Below, piece after piece: positions 16,384 through 24,473 of a stretch of 64,000 nt of DNA (its first letter is position 1; each line of letters opens with the position of its first letter). The position numbers and the translations under genes are program-made. This DNA comes from Pseudorhizobium pelagicum. GTDB taxonomy: Bacteria; Pseudomonadota; Alphaproteobacteria; Rhizobiales; Rhizobiaceae. The notes under the pieces are model-generated. The model made no database searches. It worked only from the letters and a program-made list of their open reading frames with translations, and was not told where the DNA came from. The stretch lies in contig JOKI01000002.1 of NCBI GenBank assembly GCA_000722615.1, forward strand, positions 95,114 through 159,113. The letters run 5' to 3'.

Positions 16384-17115
16384 TTAGACCTGCCGCAAGC
16401 CGCCGTCGACGCACAGTTCAGCACCGGCGATGTAGCTTGCGTCGTCGCTCAACAAGAACAAGGCGGCCGCAGCCACTTCTGAAGGCCGTGCCATCCGACC
16501 CATCGGAATCGGCGCGACCATCGCCGCGCGCGTGTCTTCCGCGACAGCAGCCATCATGTCCGTATCCGTGGGACCGGGTGCAACGACGTTGACCCGAATA
16601 CCTTTGGGTGCGAGTTCTGCCGTCCAGGTTCTGGCATAGGATCGAACGGCCGCTTTGGTTGCGCAGTAGGTTCCGTAAGCCGGGTAGCCCGCGTTGCCGC
16701 CTATGGACCCGACGAGGACGACCGAACCGCCTTCCGTCATTGCAGGGAGAGCCGCCTGGAGGCCGAACACCATTCCTCGGACGTTGACGTCGAAGTGGCG
16801 GTCGAAATGCTCCGGCGTTATCTCGGCGATCTGCGAAGGTTCCGAAAGACCTGCATTCAGAACGAGCGCGTCGATACGACCGTATGCTCTGCGCACCGTC
16901 TCGACAGCCTCCACCATGTCTTCCGGAGAGCTTGCGTCAGCGGTGATGCCGACCGCGCCATTGCCGATGCCTTTGGCCGCCTGTTCAGCATCTTCACCGC
17001 GACGACTGGTGATGAAGACATTTGCCCCTTCGGCAGAAAGCCGCTCTGCAATCGCCAAGCCGATACCCTTCGCGCCACCGACGACCAAAGCCACTTTGTT
17101 ATTCATGCGAGCCAT
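16384..17115 (-). CDS. Short-chain dehydrogenase/reductase
   Basis: A 243-residue classical SDR oxidoreductase, cytoplasmic, NAD(P)-dependent. The cofactor motif VGGAKGIGLA (12-21) is a variant of TGxxxGxG, NAG is present in VLNAGLS, catalytic Ser lies in LVGSIGG, and the YxxxK pair is in YGTYCATKAA. The C terminus ELCVDGGLRQV is typical of FabG-like members. The substrate is not predictable. The start follows AAAGGATTTACG; MNNKVAL three codons later is an alternative. It is divergent from hxlR over an 81-bp region that belongs to the inverted repeat shared with the hydrolase promoter. Regulator, dehydrogenase and hydrolase therefore look like one HxlR-controlled unit. Confidence 0.88.
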   Translation of the reverse strand: MARMNNKVALVVGGAKGIGLAIAERLSAEGANVFITSRRGEDAEQAAKGIGNGAVGITADASSPEDMVEAVETVRRAYGRIDALVLNAGLSEPSQIAEITPEHFDRHFDVNVRGMVFGLQAALPAMTEGGSVVLVGSIGGNAGYPAYGTYCATKAAVRSYARTWTAELAPKGIRVNVVAPGPTDTDMMAAVAEDTRAAMVAPIPMGRMARPSEVAAAALFLLSDDASYIAGAELCVDGGLRQV

Positions 17116-17155
17116 CGTAAATCCTTTCACTGAATGGTCTCGCCATGATATAACT

Positions 17156-17246
17156 TGGATACCTGATATCAATTACGCACCTGGAATAGCCTAGATATGG
17201 ACCAGTATACTGACCTGGAAGCCCTTTCTCATCGCGCGCTTTGCAA
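17156..17246 (+). repeat. Right copy of the hxlR promoter inverted repeat
   Basis: This 91-bp segment, covering the gap between SDR and hxlR and the first 16 or so codons of hxlR, is repeated in inverse orientation at 15327-15416. It holds palindromic elements such as TTGATATCAG on the opposite strand and GTATAC, plausible HxlR half-sites. The intact copy of the gene is here, so this is the parental or preserved side. Confidence 0.9.
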
Positions 17247-17589
17247 CATGGCGCAGGTTCGCCCGGTGCTCGACAAGATCGCTGACAAATGGACGATCCT
17301 GATACTGACCGTGATCTGTCCGAAACCTGCGCGGTTCAACGAACTGAAGCGGCGTCTCGACGGGATCACGCACAAGGCTCTGGCCGATGCTTTGAAGAGG
17401 CTTGAGCGGAATGGCCTTGTAACGAGAACCGTCCTCCCAACGCAGCCGATCGGCGTGGAATATGCGATAACTCCGCTCGGTCATTCCCTGCGGGAGCCTT
17501 TTGAAGCATTGTGCTTGTGGGCAGCGGCCAACGGCGACAAGGTCGAGGCAGCGGCGCTGCGCTATGACAACACGGACAATCGTCGCTGA
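17197..17589 (+). CDS. HxlR-family transcriptional regulator
   Basis: A 130-residue winged-helix regulator of the HxlR/DUF24 family, many of which sense quinones, aldehydes or disulfide stress through an N-terminal cysteine. The N-terminal Cys16 in RALCNMAQVRPVLDKIADKWT sits where such a sensor Cys is usually found. The core RFNELKRRLDGITHKALADALKRLERNGLVTR and wing PIGVEYAITPLGHSL are family hallmarks. It starts at the ATG in the shared repeat and is divergent from the SDR gene. It probably controls itself, the SDR and, via the second operator copy, the secreted hydrolase. A truncated second copy of its 5' end lies inverted at 15327-15375. Confidence 0.9.
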   Translation: MDQYTDLEALSHRALCNMAQVRPVLDKIADKWTILILTVICPKPARFNELKRRLDGITHKALADALKRLERNGLVTRTVLPTQPIGVEYAITPLGHSLREPFEALCLWAAANGDKVEAAALRYDNTDNRR

Positions 17590-17665
17590 CAGCGTCCCTG
17601 TGTCTCCTCCTGGCGCTTCTGCGCCCTGACGGCAGTCGGACCGAAGCGGACAACCTAGTTTTAGG

Positions 17666-18460
17666 TCAACCTTCAGGATTGGAGACACTCTGGCTGGTCG
17701 TCATGGTCGCCAAATGTGTCGGGCTAGTTCCCGTCTGTCTTCTGAACATGGCAATAAACGCCGACGCGCTGCTGTAGCCCAGTTCGTTCGCGATCGATTG
17801 AACCGATTTACCATCTTCGATGAGCGAAAGTGAAGCGACCAGCTTCAGCCTCTGGCGCCATTCGTTGAACGATATTCCAAGCTGTCCCTGAAACCGCCTC
17901 GACAAGGTTTTTTCCGTCGTGCCGAGAGACCGCGCCCATTCTGCGAGGGACTTCCGATCGCTTGCATTTGCCTGGAGTGCATTGATGACGGGACGGAGCA
18001 GTTCATCGTCCGATATGGGTAGAAAGCTCTCCCGCCTTGGAGCCTTGAGCAACTGGTCGACCAGAACGAAGGCAAGCCGCCGGTCGGCATCAGTCTCGGG
18101 TACCGTAATCCCACGATCGGCGAAGTCGGCGAGGATAGCCTTGATCAAAGGGCTGAGCGCGAGCGTGCAGGGTCTTTCCGGCATATTGGTGCAAAGGGCG
18201 CGGTCGATGTAGATCGACACGAATTTAACGTTCTCGCGAGTATGGCATGCGTGCAAGGCATCGGCAGGAATCCACGTGGCATAGTGCGGCGGACAGAGAA
18301 ATCGCCTGCCCTCCACTTTCGCTTCAACCACGCCCTTCACGGCGTAACCCACCTTGCACCAAGGCTGTCGTCTTTCCTTAAAGACAGATCCGGCCTCGTA
18401 GCTTTCCGTCCTGAATGAGAGGGGCGACGGCGTCTCTCCGGGCGGGATTTCAGTTTTCAT
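17666..18460 (-). CDS. AraC-family regulator with cupin-like N terminus
   Basis: A 264-residue regulator with an N-terminal cupin-like sensing domain (residues 20-110, with CPPHYATWIPADALHACHT typical of NimR/YeaM-like proteins) and a C-terminal double helix-turn-helix AraC domain (about 160-255: LAEWARSLGTTEKTLSRRF and SIANELGYSSASAFIAMFRRQTGTSP). Members of this group typically control a divergent exporter gene. Here the divergent neighbour 97 bp away is an EamA-type transporter, the likely target. The start at 18458-18460 follows AGGACGGTTC. The longer frame upstream crosses the shared promoter region. Confidence 0.88.
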   Translation of the reverse strand: MKTEIPPGETPSPLSFRTESYEAGSVFKERRQPWCKVGYAVKGVVEAKVEGRRFLCPPHYATWIPADALHACHTRENVKFVSIYIDRALCTNMPERPCTLALSPLIKAILADFADRGITVPETDADRRLAFVLVDQLLKAPRRESFLPISDDELLRPVINALQANASDRKSLAEWARSLGTTEKTLSRRFQGQLGISFNEWRQRLKLVASLSLIEDGKSVQSIANELGYSSASAFIAMFRRQTGTSPTHLATMTTSQSVSNPEG

Positions 18461-18557
18461 GAACCGTCCTATCGCAATTGTTGAATGTCCTTTTATCGCT
18501 ATATATCGATGTTCAGACATTTGGTAGCAAAAGCCTTCTCAGCAAAGGAGGCTTCTT

Positions 18558-19460
18558 GTGCCTATCAAATATCTCCTCTTCGCTCTGCTCGCGGTGTTAA
18601 TCTGGGTTGGAAACACGATCGTCAGCAAGCTCGCAGCAGGCGCGATTGCGCCAGGCGCCATCGCCTTCGAGCGCTGGTTTATTGCTCTCGTCATCTTGTC
18701 GCCGATCGTTGGGCGCGACTTTTGGCGTCACCGCAGAACAGTTGCGGCCTACCTTCCGAAACTTATCGTTCTGGGCCTGCTCGGCATGGCCGCATGTCAG
18801 GGGCTCGGCTATTATGCGGCTGCGTTCACCTCGGCAACCAACATAGCGATCATGCTGTCGCTTGTTCCACTGCTGACCCTGATCCTGAGCATCGTCTTCC
18901 TGGGCGACAGACCATCCAGCCTTGCGATGCTTGGCGGCCTTGTTTCCCTTTTCGGAATCTTCGTTGTGCTGGGTCAGGGCGATCCATCGCGCCTCCTATC
19001 GCAAGGCGTGGGCCGTGGAGATGCGATCATGCTGATCGCGGTGCTCGCCTATGCCGGTTATGGGATTCTTCTCAAGCGCTGGGCTGTTCCGTTGGCAATC
19101 TGGACGTCCATCTACGTCCAGATCTGCGTGGCGGTGGTGCTACTCATCCCAGCCTACCTAATGTCAGCACCATCGACTTTTAACATGTCTAACACGGCCA
19201 TGGTCCTTTATGCGGCGATTCCTGGCTCCATTCTTGCCCCATTCGTATGGATGTCAGCGGTCAAGCATCTGGGGGCAGCGCGGACGGCAATCTTCATGAA
19301 CCTGATCCCGATCTTGACCGCCATCTTCGCCGCTGTCTTTCTCGGAGAGACCTTGCATGTCTACCATCTCGTTGGCGGTGGCATGACCATCGTGGGGATC
19401 ATCTTCGTCCAACGGAAAGCGACGAGGACGCAGTTGGGCGTGAAGGCATTGGCTGAATAG
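18558..19460 (+). CDS. EamA-family drug/metabolite transporter
   Basis: A 300-residue inner-membrane transporter of the DMT/EamA superfamily, with ten predicted helices in two five-helix halves. The first half includes AFERWFIALVILSPIVG and the second TAIFMNLIPILTAIFAAVFLGE, both typical EamA signatures. It starts with GTG at 18558, fixed by a strong AAAGGAGG 7 nt upstream. Substrate is unknown; exporters of this group move amino acids, drugs or metabolites. It is divergent from an AraC/NimR-like regulator that probably induces it. An inverted repeat with TTTT at 19482-19525 follows. Confidence 0.9.
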   Translation: MPIKYLLFALLAVLIWVGNTIVSKLAAGAIAPGAIAFERWFIALVILSPIVGRDFWRHRRTVAAYLPKLIVLGLLGMAACQGLGYYAAAFTSATNIAIMLSLVPLLTLILSIVFLGDRPSSLAMLGGLVSLFGIFVVLGQGDPSRLLSQGVGRGDAIMLIAVLAYAGYGILLKRWAVPLAIWTSIYVQICVAVVLLIPAYLMSAPSTFNMSNTAMVLYAAIPGSILAPFVWMSAVKHLGAARTAIFMNLIPILTAIFAAVFLGETLHVYHLVGGGMTIVGIIFVQRKATRTQLGVKALAE

Positions 19461-19481
19461 AGGCCAACCAAGTCTTTCGAT

Positions 19482-19525
19482 GGAGACACGCGGTATCTTC
19501 TCGGCACAAGCGCATGTCTCCTTTT
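19482..19525 (+). terminator. Possible terminator after the EamA gene
   Basis: GGAGACA (19482-19488) and TGTCTCC (19515-19521) form a 7-bp stem with a long 26-nt loop, followed by TTTT. It is placed correctly to end the EamA transcript, but the long loop makes it weak. Confidence 0.4.
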
Positions 19526-19627
19526 GGCGCAAAGCGGCCGCGAGAAGACGCGATCCCGCCGCTGCATCCGTCTGCGACTGGCAAAGGCATTGTTGACCTG
19601 GATGCCTGTCCATCCCATCTAACGCCA

Positions 19628-20257
19628 ATGCCGAAAGCCGCGAAGACCGAGATCGAACTTTTGAGGACATGGACGCTGTCGGCTGCGGCCACGCTCGGCT
19701 CGTTCGTGCGGGCGAAGGGAATTTTGCAGGAAATCCAGGCCAGGCTTCCTGCGACCTCGAAGAAGTCGGTCGTTCTCGAAGGGAGCGACCTGACGCTTGC
19801 GATGCCGGTCAGCGAGAAGGCTGCGTTCACCGCCTCGGTCGCCGTTATCAACAAGGTGATGGCGGAGGTCGAGACGCTGCCCGTCATCCCCCGCGAGATC
19901 CAGGATATCCTGACGATCAAGACGAGCGAGCGCCATCGATGGCTTGCGGACGGACGGCTGCCGAGCGCGGGGACCCGGACTGTGCGGCTAAACGGTCGCG
20001 CCCGCCGGATCACGTTCCATGTCTTCGATCCGAAAGTGGTGGAAGACCTTCTGGACCGGGGCGCCGTCGACGAATGGCGGGAGCAGGACGCCGAGGCGAA
20101 AGCGCAGAAACGGCGAGAGGCGGCCTACAAGGCGAAACTGACGCGGTCGCTGAAGAAGGCCCAGAAGGTTTCGAAAAAGCCCGCCCGTGACCCCGAGGAT
20201 CCGGCTGTCACGCTGCGCGGCTGGGAAGACTTCGATATGGACGGGCTTCTCCGGTAG
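19628..20257 (+). CDS. Conserved hypothetical protein, basic C terminus
   Basis: A 209-residue protein that I do not recognise. The N-terminal part is alanine-rich helical (ELLRTWTLSAAATLGSFVRA), the middle SERHRWLADGRLPSAGTRTV suggests a small nucleic-acid-binding helix, and the C-terminal third (about 140-195) is a highly charged, probably coiled helix (EWREQDAEAKAQKRREAAYKAK) ending in a tail with WEDFDMDGLLR. No membrane segment or signal is seen. Codon choice looks coding (GC-rich third positions). The start MPKAAKTE is tentative because no good ribosome binding site precedes it; an in-frame start exists at 19514 inside the previous gene's terminator region. It might be a DNA-binding protein. 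Confidence 0.6.
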   Translation: MPKAAKTEIELLRTWTLSAAATLGSFVRAKGILQEIQARLPATSKKSVVLEGSDLTLAMPVSEKAAFTASVAVINKVMAEVETLPVIPREIQDILTIKTSERHRWLADGRLPSAGTRTVRLNGRARRITFHVFDPKVVEDLLDRGAVDEWREQDAEAKAQKRREAAYKAKLTRSLKKAQKVSKKPARDPEDPAVTLRGWEDFDMDGLLR

Positions 20258-20400
20258 GAGATCCGCCTTCGGCTCGCGATCCCGGTCTCGGGACGTTGCA
20301 ACGATGGATACCAGGGCTCTTCCACGCGTTAAGCAGGCGTCGGGTCTGAGGTCGATGGTCAGCCGGGCGAGAAGCATTTGTCAGAACAGGGAAATTGGAA

Positions 20401-20901
20401 ATGAGTGTCGCCTTCGTGAAGGAAGAGAGTGCGGAAACGGCTGCAGAAACCCTGCTGCCCGACCGTCCGGTCTCGCCCCATCCCAATCTGGTGACAGAGG
20501 CGGGGCTGGAGGCACTGAAGAGGCAGCTGGAGGAGGCTCGCGAGGCGCATCAGGCTTCCAACGCCATCGAGGACGTGAACGAACGACGGCGGCAGGCGGC
20601 AGGGCCCCTGCGCGATCTGCGCTATTTCACCGAACGGGTCCGCACGGCCCAGGTTGTGCCTGCCCCGGCGGGTGCGGAGATGGTTGCCTTTGGAAGCACC
20701 GTGACGTTTTCACGCGAGGACGGGAGGGTGCAGACCTACCGGATTGTCGGCGAGGATGAGGCCGATCCCAAGGCCGGCACCATTTCCTATGTGTCTCCCG
20801 TCGCAAGACAGCTTTCGGGAAAGCGCGTGGGAGACGTGGTGTCGGTCGGAGGCCAGGAGCTGGAGCTGGTTTCCATCTCCTGTGACGCGCCACGCCGGTA
20901 A
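20401..20901 (+). CDS. GreA/GreB-family transcript cleavage factor homologue
   Basis: A 166-residue protein resembling Gre elongation factors. The N-terminal helix hairpin (LVTEAGLEALKRQLEEAREAH and following) fits the coiled coil inserted into the RNA polymerase secondary channel. The C-terminal part (FGSTVTFSREDGRVQTYRIVGEDEADPKAGTISYVSPVARQLSGKRVGD) matches the FKBP-like GreA C-terminal domain well. The coiled-coil tip reads IEDVNERRRQAAGP rather than the canonical DLxENAEY, so the Mg-binding acidic pair is altered. It could be a regulatory paralogue (like Rnk or Gfh1) rather than a cleavage factor. ATG at 20401 with AGGGAAATTGGAA upstream; a TTG two codons earlier is possible. Confidence 0.8.
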   Translation: MSVAFVKEESAETAAETLLPDRPVSPHPNLVTEAGLEALKRQLEEAREAHQASNAIEDVNERRRQAAGPLRDLRYFTERVRTAQVVPAPAGAEMVAFGSTVTFSREDGRVQTYRIVGEDEADPKAGTISYVSPVARQLSGKRVGDVVSVGGQELELVSISCDAPRR

Positions 20902-20954
20902 TCTACCCCTTTTGGCGAAGCGGAAGACGCCCGTCGGCCTGAGCGGACAGGCTT

Positions 20955-22136
20955 TCAAGGCGCCTCTTGAACCCGGCGAACCAGAAGCAGGGAGCCGATC
21001 GACACGGCGCCGAACAGGGCAAGCGTCGGACCGAGCCCCAGGGCGCTGCCGAGCTGGCCTGCCACCGGTGGGGCAATGACGCTGCCTGCGGCATAGAGCA
21101 TGAGGACGGCCGTGAAGCTTTCGGCGGGAATGTCGGGAAAGAGGCGCTGGCTCCAGAAGGAGTAGATCGCGCTGAGGCACATCACGCAGATCCCCTGCAG
21201 GGCGGCGGAAGCAAGGGTGCCCGCCCAGCTACCCGGCAGGAACCCCAGAAGCAGCAAAGAGGCAGCCGACCCGGAGAACAGGACCAGGAGCACCATCCGC
21301 AGGCCACGCCTTTCGACGACATCGCCCGTGAAGAGACCGAGGCAGCCCGCCAGGCCGAAGGCGATGAACAGCACGGGACCGATCAGCTCGGAAGGGACGC
21401 CGGGGAGGCCGCCGGACTGGCTGATGTGTTCGATCCAGTAGGAGAGATAGGTGCCGTTCGTGGCGCCGAAGGAGAGAGCGAGGCCGTAGAGGGGAACGGC
21501 CTCACGGCGGCGAAGCCGCGAAAACTCCTTGCGGATGTCGACGCGGCGTCCATGCTCGAAGCCATCCTGCTTCGACAGGAGCAGCATCGGAAGGATCACG
21601 GCGATGGGCGCGATGGCGGCGAACGCCGCCCAGGCGATCCGCCACGACAATCCCCCGGCAGCTATGCCCATCGCGAGCACACCGGCGGCGATGATCCCGA
21701 AGGTCGTTCCGGTGCTGACGATCGACAGGACGCGCCTGCGATACTGCTCCGGTACCGCCTGCTGCGTCATGCTGTTGAAAGGCGTCCAGGCAAAGCCGGC
21801 ACTTGCAGAGGCGCAGGCGACCCCGAGGCTCAACACGGCCATTCCAGGAGCGAGCGCGGTGAGAGCAAAGCCGGCGACCGCAAAGCCCCCTCCGATCAAA
21901 AGTGGCAAGCGCGGGCCGAAGCGGGGCGTCAGCGAGCCGGTGACGAACAGGGCCAGAAGAAAGGCTGCGAAGCCCAGGCCCGCGATGGCGCCTGCCGTGC
22001 CGGCGCTGAAGGCGAATTCCTCCTTCAACTGAGGAAGAAACATGCCGTATGCCATGCGTCCAGGGCCGAAGGTGATGGCCGTGGCGACAAAGCCCACAAT
22101 CGCAATCCGGTTTCGCTCGATCACACCATGCTCCAT
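20955..22136 (-). CDS. MFS transporter
   Basis: A 393-residue major facilitator superfamily transporter with twelve predicted helices in two halves. Helix 1 region GFVATAITFGPGRMAYGMFLP and the loop 2-3 region GSLTPRFGPRLPLLIGG are typical of the YbfB/OFA-like group, and FNSMTQQAVPEQYRRRVLSIVSTGTTFG is the central helix 5 motif region. Substrate unknown. It stands convergent to the Gre-like gene and divergent from the small gene at 22281, with a 144-bp gap. No regulator is adjacent, so its control cannot be guessed. Confidence 0.87.
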   Translation of the reverse strand: MEHGVIERNRIAIVGFVATAITFGPGRMAYGMFLPQLKEEFAFSAGTAGAIAGLGFAAFLLALFVTGSLTPRFGPRLPLLIGGGFAVAGFALTALAPGMAVLSLGVACASASAGFAWTPFNSMTQQAVPEQYRRRVLSIVSTGTTFGIIAAGVLAMGIAAGGLSWRIAWAAFAAIAPIAVILPMLLLSKQDGFEHGRRVDIRKEFSRLRRREAVPLYGLALSFGATNGTYLSYWIEHISQSGGLPGVPSELIGPVLFIAFGLAGCLGLFTGDVVERRGLRMVLLVLFSGSAASLLLLGFLPGSWAGTLASAALQGICVMCLSAIYSFWSQRLFPDIPAESFTAVLMLYAAGSVIAPPVAGQLGSALGLGPTLALFGAVSIGSLLLVRRVQEAP

Positions 22137-22280
22137 GAACGCGTCAGATACGAGCCTGAATGGCTGCGAAAGGATCGCGTTCCCTGCAGCAAGCGAGAAG
22201 GCACCCCCGGCCGTTTGCTTCGACAGCGGCGTCAGGTTACATTTCCCAGACCCGAGGAGACGGGTGTGGAGGAGACATCG

Positions 22281-22655
22281 ATGAGACGTGCGTGGCCTGC
22301 GGAACTGCGATCGCTACTGGATGATGCCGAGGAGGTGATGCTGGATGTTCCGGTGTCCGAGCGGGCGGGCCGAGGCCGCCCGGAAGAGACCCATCGGCCC
22401 GCCTTGCGGGTGCGCGTGACGCAGGAGGACTACCAGCGCATCTGGCCGCTGGCCGAGGCCCGCTACCGGCTGGACGGCAAATACGCAGGCAAGGCGGTGA
22501 CCCTGATCACCAACAATCCCCATTACCACGCCTGGCATCCGGCCGATGGTGGCACGGTGGAAGCCACGTCCGACAGCGGTGCGCGCTATACGATCAAATA
22601 TGTCGTGGTGCATCTTCTTCTCGACGACGTGCGCGAGGAAGCGACGGCCGGCTAG
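22281..22655 (+). CDS. Conserved hypothetical small protein
   Basis: A 124-residue cytoplasmic protein that I do not recognise. The centre RPALRVRVTQEDYQRIWPLAEARYRLDGKYAG is basic-acidic mixed, then a beta-rich ending with YTIKYVVVHLLLDD. There is no signal or membrane segment. GGAGGAGACATCG directly before the ATG gives strong support for the start and for expression. It is followed 39 bp later by a DoxX-like membrane gene in the same direction, so the two may form an operon. Confidence 0.65.
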   Translation: MRRAWPAELRSLLDDAEEVMLDVPVSERAGRGRPEETHRPALRVRVTQEDYQRIWPLAEARYRLDGKYAGKAVTLITNNPHYHAWHPADGGTVEATSDSGARYTIKYVVVHLLLDDVREEATAG

Positions 22656-22694
22656 GGATGGCAGTCTGCCGTTGCTGAGAGGAGCCCGGCGGCC

Positions 22695-23156
22695 ATGGCG
22701 GGAACACATAACAAGGTCCTGCCGCGGACGGCCCGCCTGGAACGCTGGCGCGTCCGGTGCCGGTTGGCGCTCGCGGGCTTCTACGGCCTCGCGGGCGTCC
22801 TGCACCTGGCCGTGCCTGAGCCGTTTCTCGGCATCACCCCATCCTGGGTCCCGCAGCCCGAGGCGGTTATTGCCCTGACAGGCGTCAGCGAGATCGCCGG
22901 CGCCATCGGTCTGCTGGTTCCCGCCGTCCGCACCTATGCGGCGGTCGGCCTGGCGCTCTATGCCGTCGGCGTCTTTCCCGCCAACATCAAGCACGCCATC
23001 GACGCGCTAGGCGCCACCTCGGTCTCTCCGTGGCAGTGGCTCTACCATAGCCTGCGCCTGCCGCTGCAGCCGATCCTCGCCTGGCTGCCGCTGTTTGCCG
23101 CCGGACTGGTGTGGAAGGCGGGGAGGGGGAAGGCCCCTCCGCGAAAGTTGCCGTAA
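22695..23156 (+). CDS. DoxX-like small membrane protein
   Basis: A 153-residue membrane protein with four predicted helices, resembling the DoxX/DoxD-like family. The pattern LALAGFYGLAGVLHLAVPEPFLGITPSWVP, then TGVSEIAGAIGLLVPAVR and AVGVFPANIKHAI, is typical of the DoxX_like group of Proteobacteria. The biochemical role of these short members is unknown; larger relatives are subunits of a thiosulfate:quinone oxidoreductase, which should not be assumed here. It follows the hypothetical gene at 22281 closely and is convergent with an AraC regulator. Confidence 0.8.
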   Translation: MAGTHNKVLPRTARLERWRVRCRLALAGFYGLAGVLHLAVPEPFLGITPSWVPQPEAVIALTGVSEIAGAIGLLVPAVRTYAAVGLALYAVGVFPANIKHAIDALGATSVSPWQWLYHSLRLPLQPILAWLPLFAAGLVWKAGRGKAPPRKLP

Positions 23157-23204
23157 TCCGCAGGGAGAAAGCCTGCGACGCGAGGCAACGCCTCCGTTTC
23201 CCCC

Positions 23205-24131
23205 TCACGCCTCGACGTAGCGTCCCGGCTCCTGCTTGAGCCTTGTCACGTCCTGGATGGGCGGGGCGCCGAAGAGGCGGCGGTATTCGCGGCTGAACTG
23301 CGAGGGGCTGTCATAGCCGACGTGCTGGGCGGCGGTTGCGGCGTCATAGGCGTTGGCGAGGATCAGGCGGCGGGCCTCCTGCAGGCGCAGCTGCTTCTGG
23401 TACTGCAGCGGGCTCATCGCCGTCACATCGCGAAAATGCTGGTGCAGCGAGGAGGGGCTCATGCGTGCCTCCGCCGCAAGCTGCTCGATCGAGAAGGGGG
23501 CGGCATAGTGCTGGCGGATCCAGGCGATCGCGCGGTTGACCTGCTGCAGCCGGCTGTCGGGCATCAGCATGCGCCGCACCTTGTGGGCCTGCGGCCCGCG
23601 CAGCAGGCGGTACATCAGCTCCCGCTCGGCCAGTGGCGCCAGATAGGCGATGTCGTCGGGGCTATCGAGCAGGCGCAGCAGGCGCAGCGCCGACTCGAGG
23701 AACTGCGGCGAGGTCTCGGCGAGGCAGATCGCCTTCGAGCAGATGCCGGCGGGCTCGGCTGCCGGCGGTGCGACTTCCATGATCATCGTGCCGAGCGCCG
23801 GCAGGTCGAGGTCGAGGCGGATGCAGAGGTAGGGTTTGTCTGGGCTCGCCTCGATGATCTGGCTGCTCACCGGCAGGTCGACGGAGACCACCAGATGCCG
23901 GGCCGGGCCATAGACATAGATCTCGTCGGCCAGCATCACCTGCTTGGAGCCCTGCACGATGATGCAGAGGGCCGGGTGCTGCAAGGTCTGGAGCGGCTGC
24001 GTGGTCGTGGAGAAACGGATCAGCGACAGGCGCGGAATGTCCGTGTCGAAGATCCCGTCGTCCCTGGTGTTTTGTGCAACGATGGCGGCGAGCTCATCGA
24101 GCTGAGGCAGAGCCGTTGGGGTGGCGAGCAT
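23205..24131 (-). CDS. AraC-family regulator (AraC_N type)
   Basis: A 308-residue regulator with an AraC_N-type sensor domain: HPALCIIVQGSKQVMLADEIYVYGPARHLVVSVDLPV (about residues 52-90) is highly typical of the YqhC-like group, which often senses aldehydes. The C-terminal DNA-binding domain has IEQLAAEARMSPSSLHQHFRDVTAMSPLQYQKQLRLQEAR and ATAAQHVGYDSPSQFSREYRRLFG. It is divergent from a 49-codon gene and an Atu4866-family gene, which start 192 bp away and are its plausible targets. Start ATG at 24129-24131. Confidence 0.9.
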   Translation of the reverse strand: MLATPTALPQLDELAAIVAQNTRDDGIFDTDIPRLSLIRFSTTTQPLQTLQHPALCIIVQGSKQVMLADEIYVYGPARHLVVSVDLPVSSQIIEASPDKPYLCIRLDLDLPALGTMIMEVAPPAAEPAGICSKAICLAETSPQFLESALRLLRLLDSPDDIAYLAPLAERELMYRLLRGPQAHKVRRMLMPDSRLQQVNRAIAWIRQHYAAPFSIEQLAAEARMSPSSLHQHFRDVTAMSPLQYQKQLRLQEARRLILANAYDAATAAQHVGYDSPSQFSREYRRLFGAPPIQDVTRLKQEPGRYVEA

Positions 24132-24323
24132 CTAGATCTCCGAAATTTTCGGGGTATGTGACGTAGGTCTTGTACGCGCGTGCCGGCTTCAGGGAAAGCG
24201 TAATCTTGAACTTCTGGAGGATCGTGCAATCACTTCGGAGCTTCGGTCTACCGCCTGTTGCTGTTGATCGCCCATATACCGTCTCGTCCGAACGAGCCAA
24301 CCCGGACAGAAATGGAGATGGTG

Positions 24324-24473
24324 ATGGACAATTTCCAGCGTTTACTCGAAAGCCCCTTCCGCTGGCTCGCCAGCCTGCCCCTGCGGCTGGCCAGGCGGTT
24401 TGCCGGTGACCTCTGCGGCGCCCTGACCAAGCGGCGCCAGCAGGCGCTGCGCCGGAAGTACATGAATGGCTGA
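24324..24473 (+). CDS. Small basic protein upstream of the Atu4866 gene
   Basis: A 49-residue peptide, amphipathic and strongly basic (SPFRWLASLPLRLARRF, then TKRRQQALRRKYMNG). GGAGATGGTG sits just upstream of the chosen ATG; in-frame ATG codons at 24312 and 24318 are alternatives. Its stop overlaps the start of the next gene by 8 bp, so the two are translationally coupled. Function unknown. The amphipathic helix suggests membrane association. It is below the usual annotation size limit, but the ribosome site and coupling argue for a real gene. Confidence 0.6.
   Translation: MDNFQRLLESPFRWLASLPLRLARRFAGDLCGALTKRRQQALRRKYMNG

Noticed and set aside
20967-22655. A long plus-strand frame running through the MFS gene into the small gene at 22281
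   Set aside because: The first 430 codons are antisense to the MFS gene and rich in Gly, Glu and Arg. Only the part from the ATG at 22281 has its own ribosome site.
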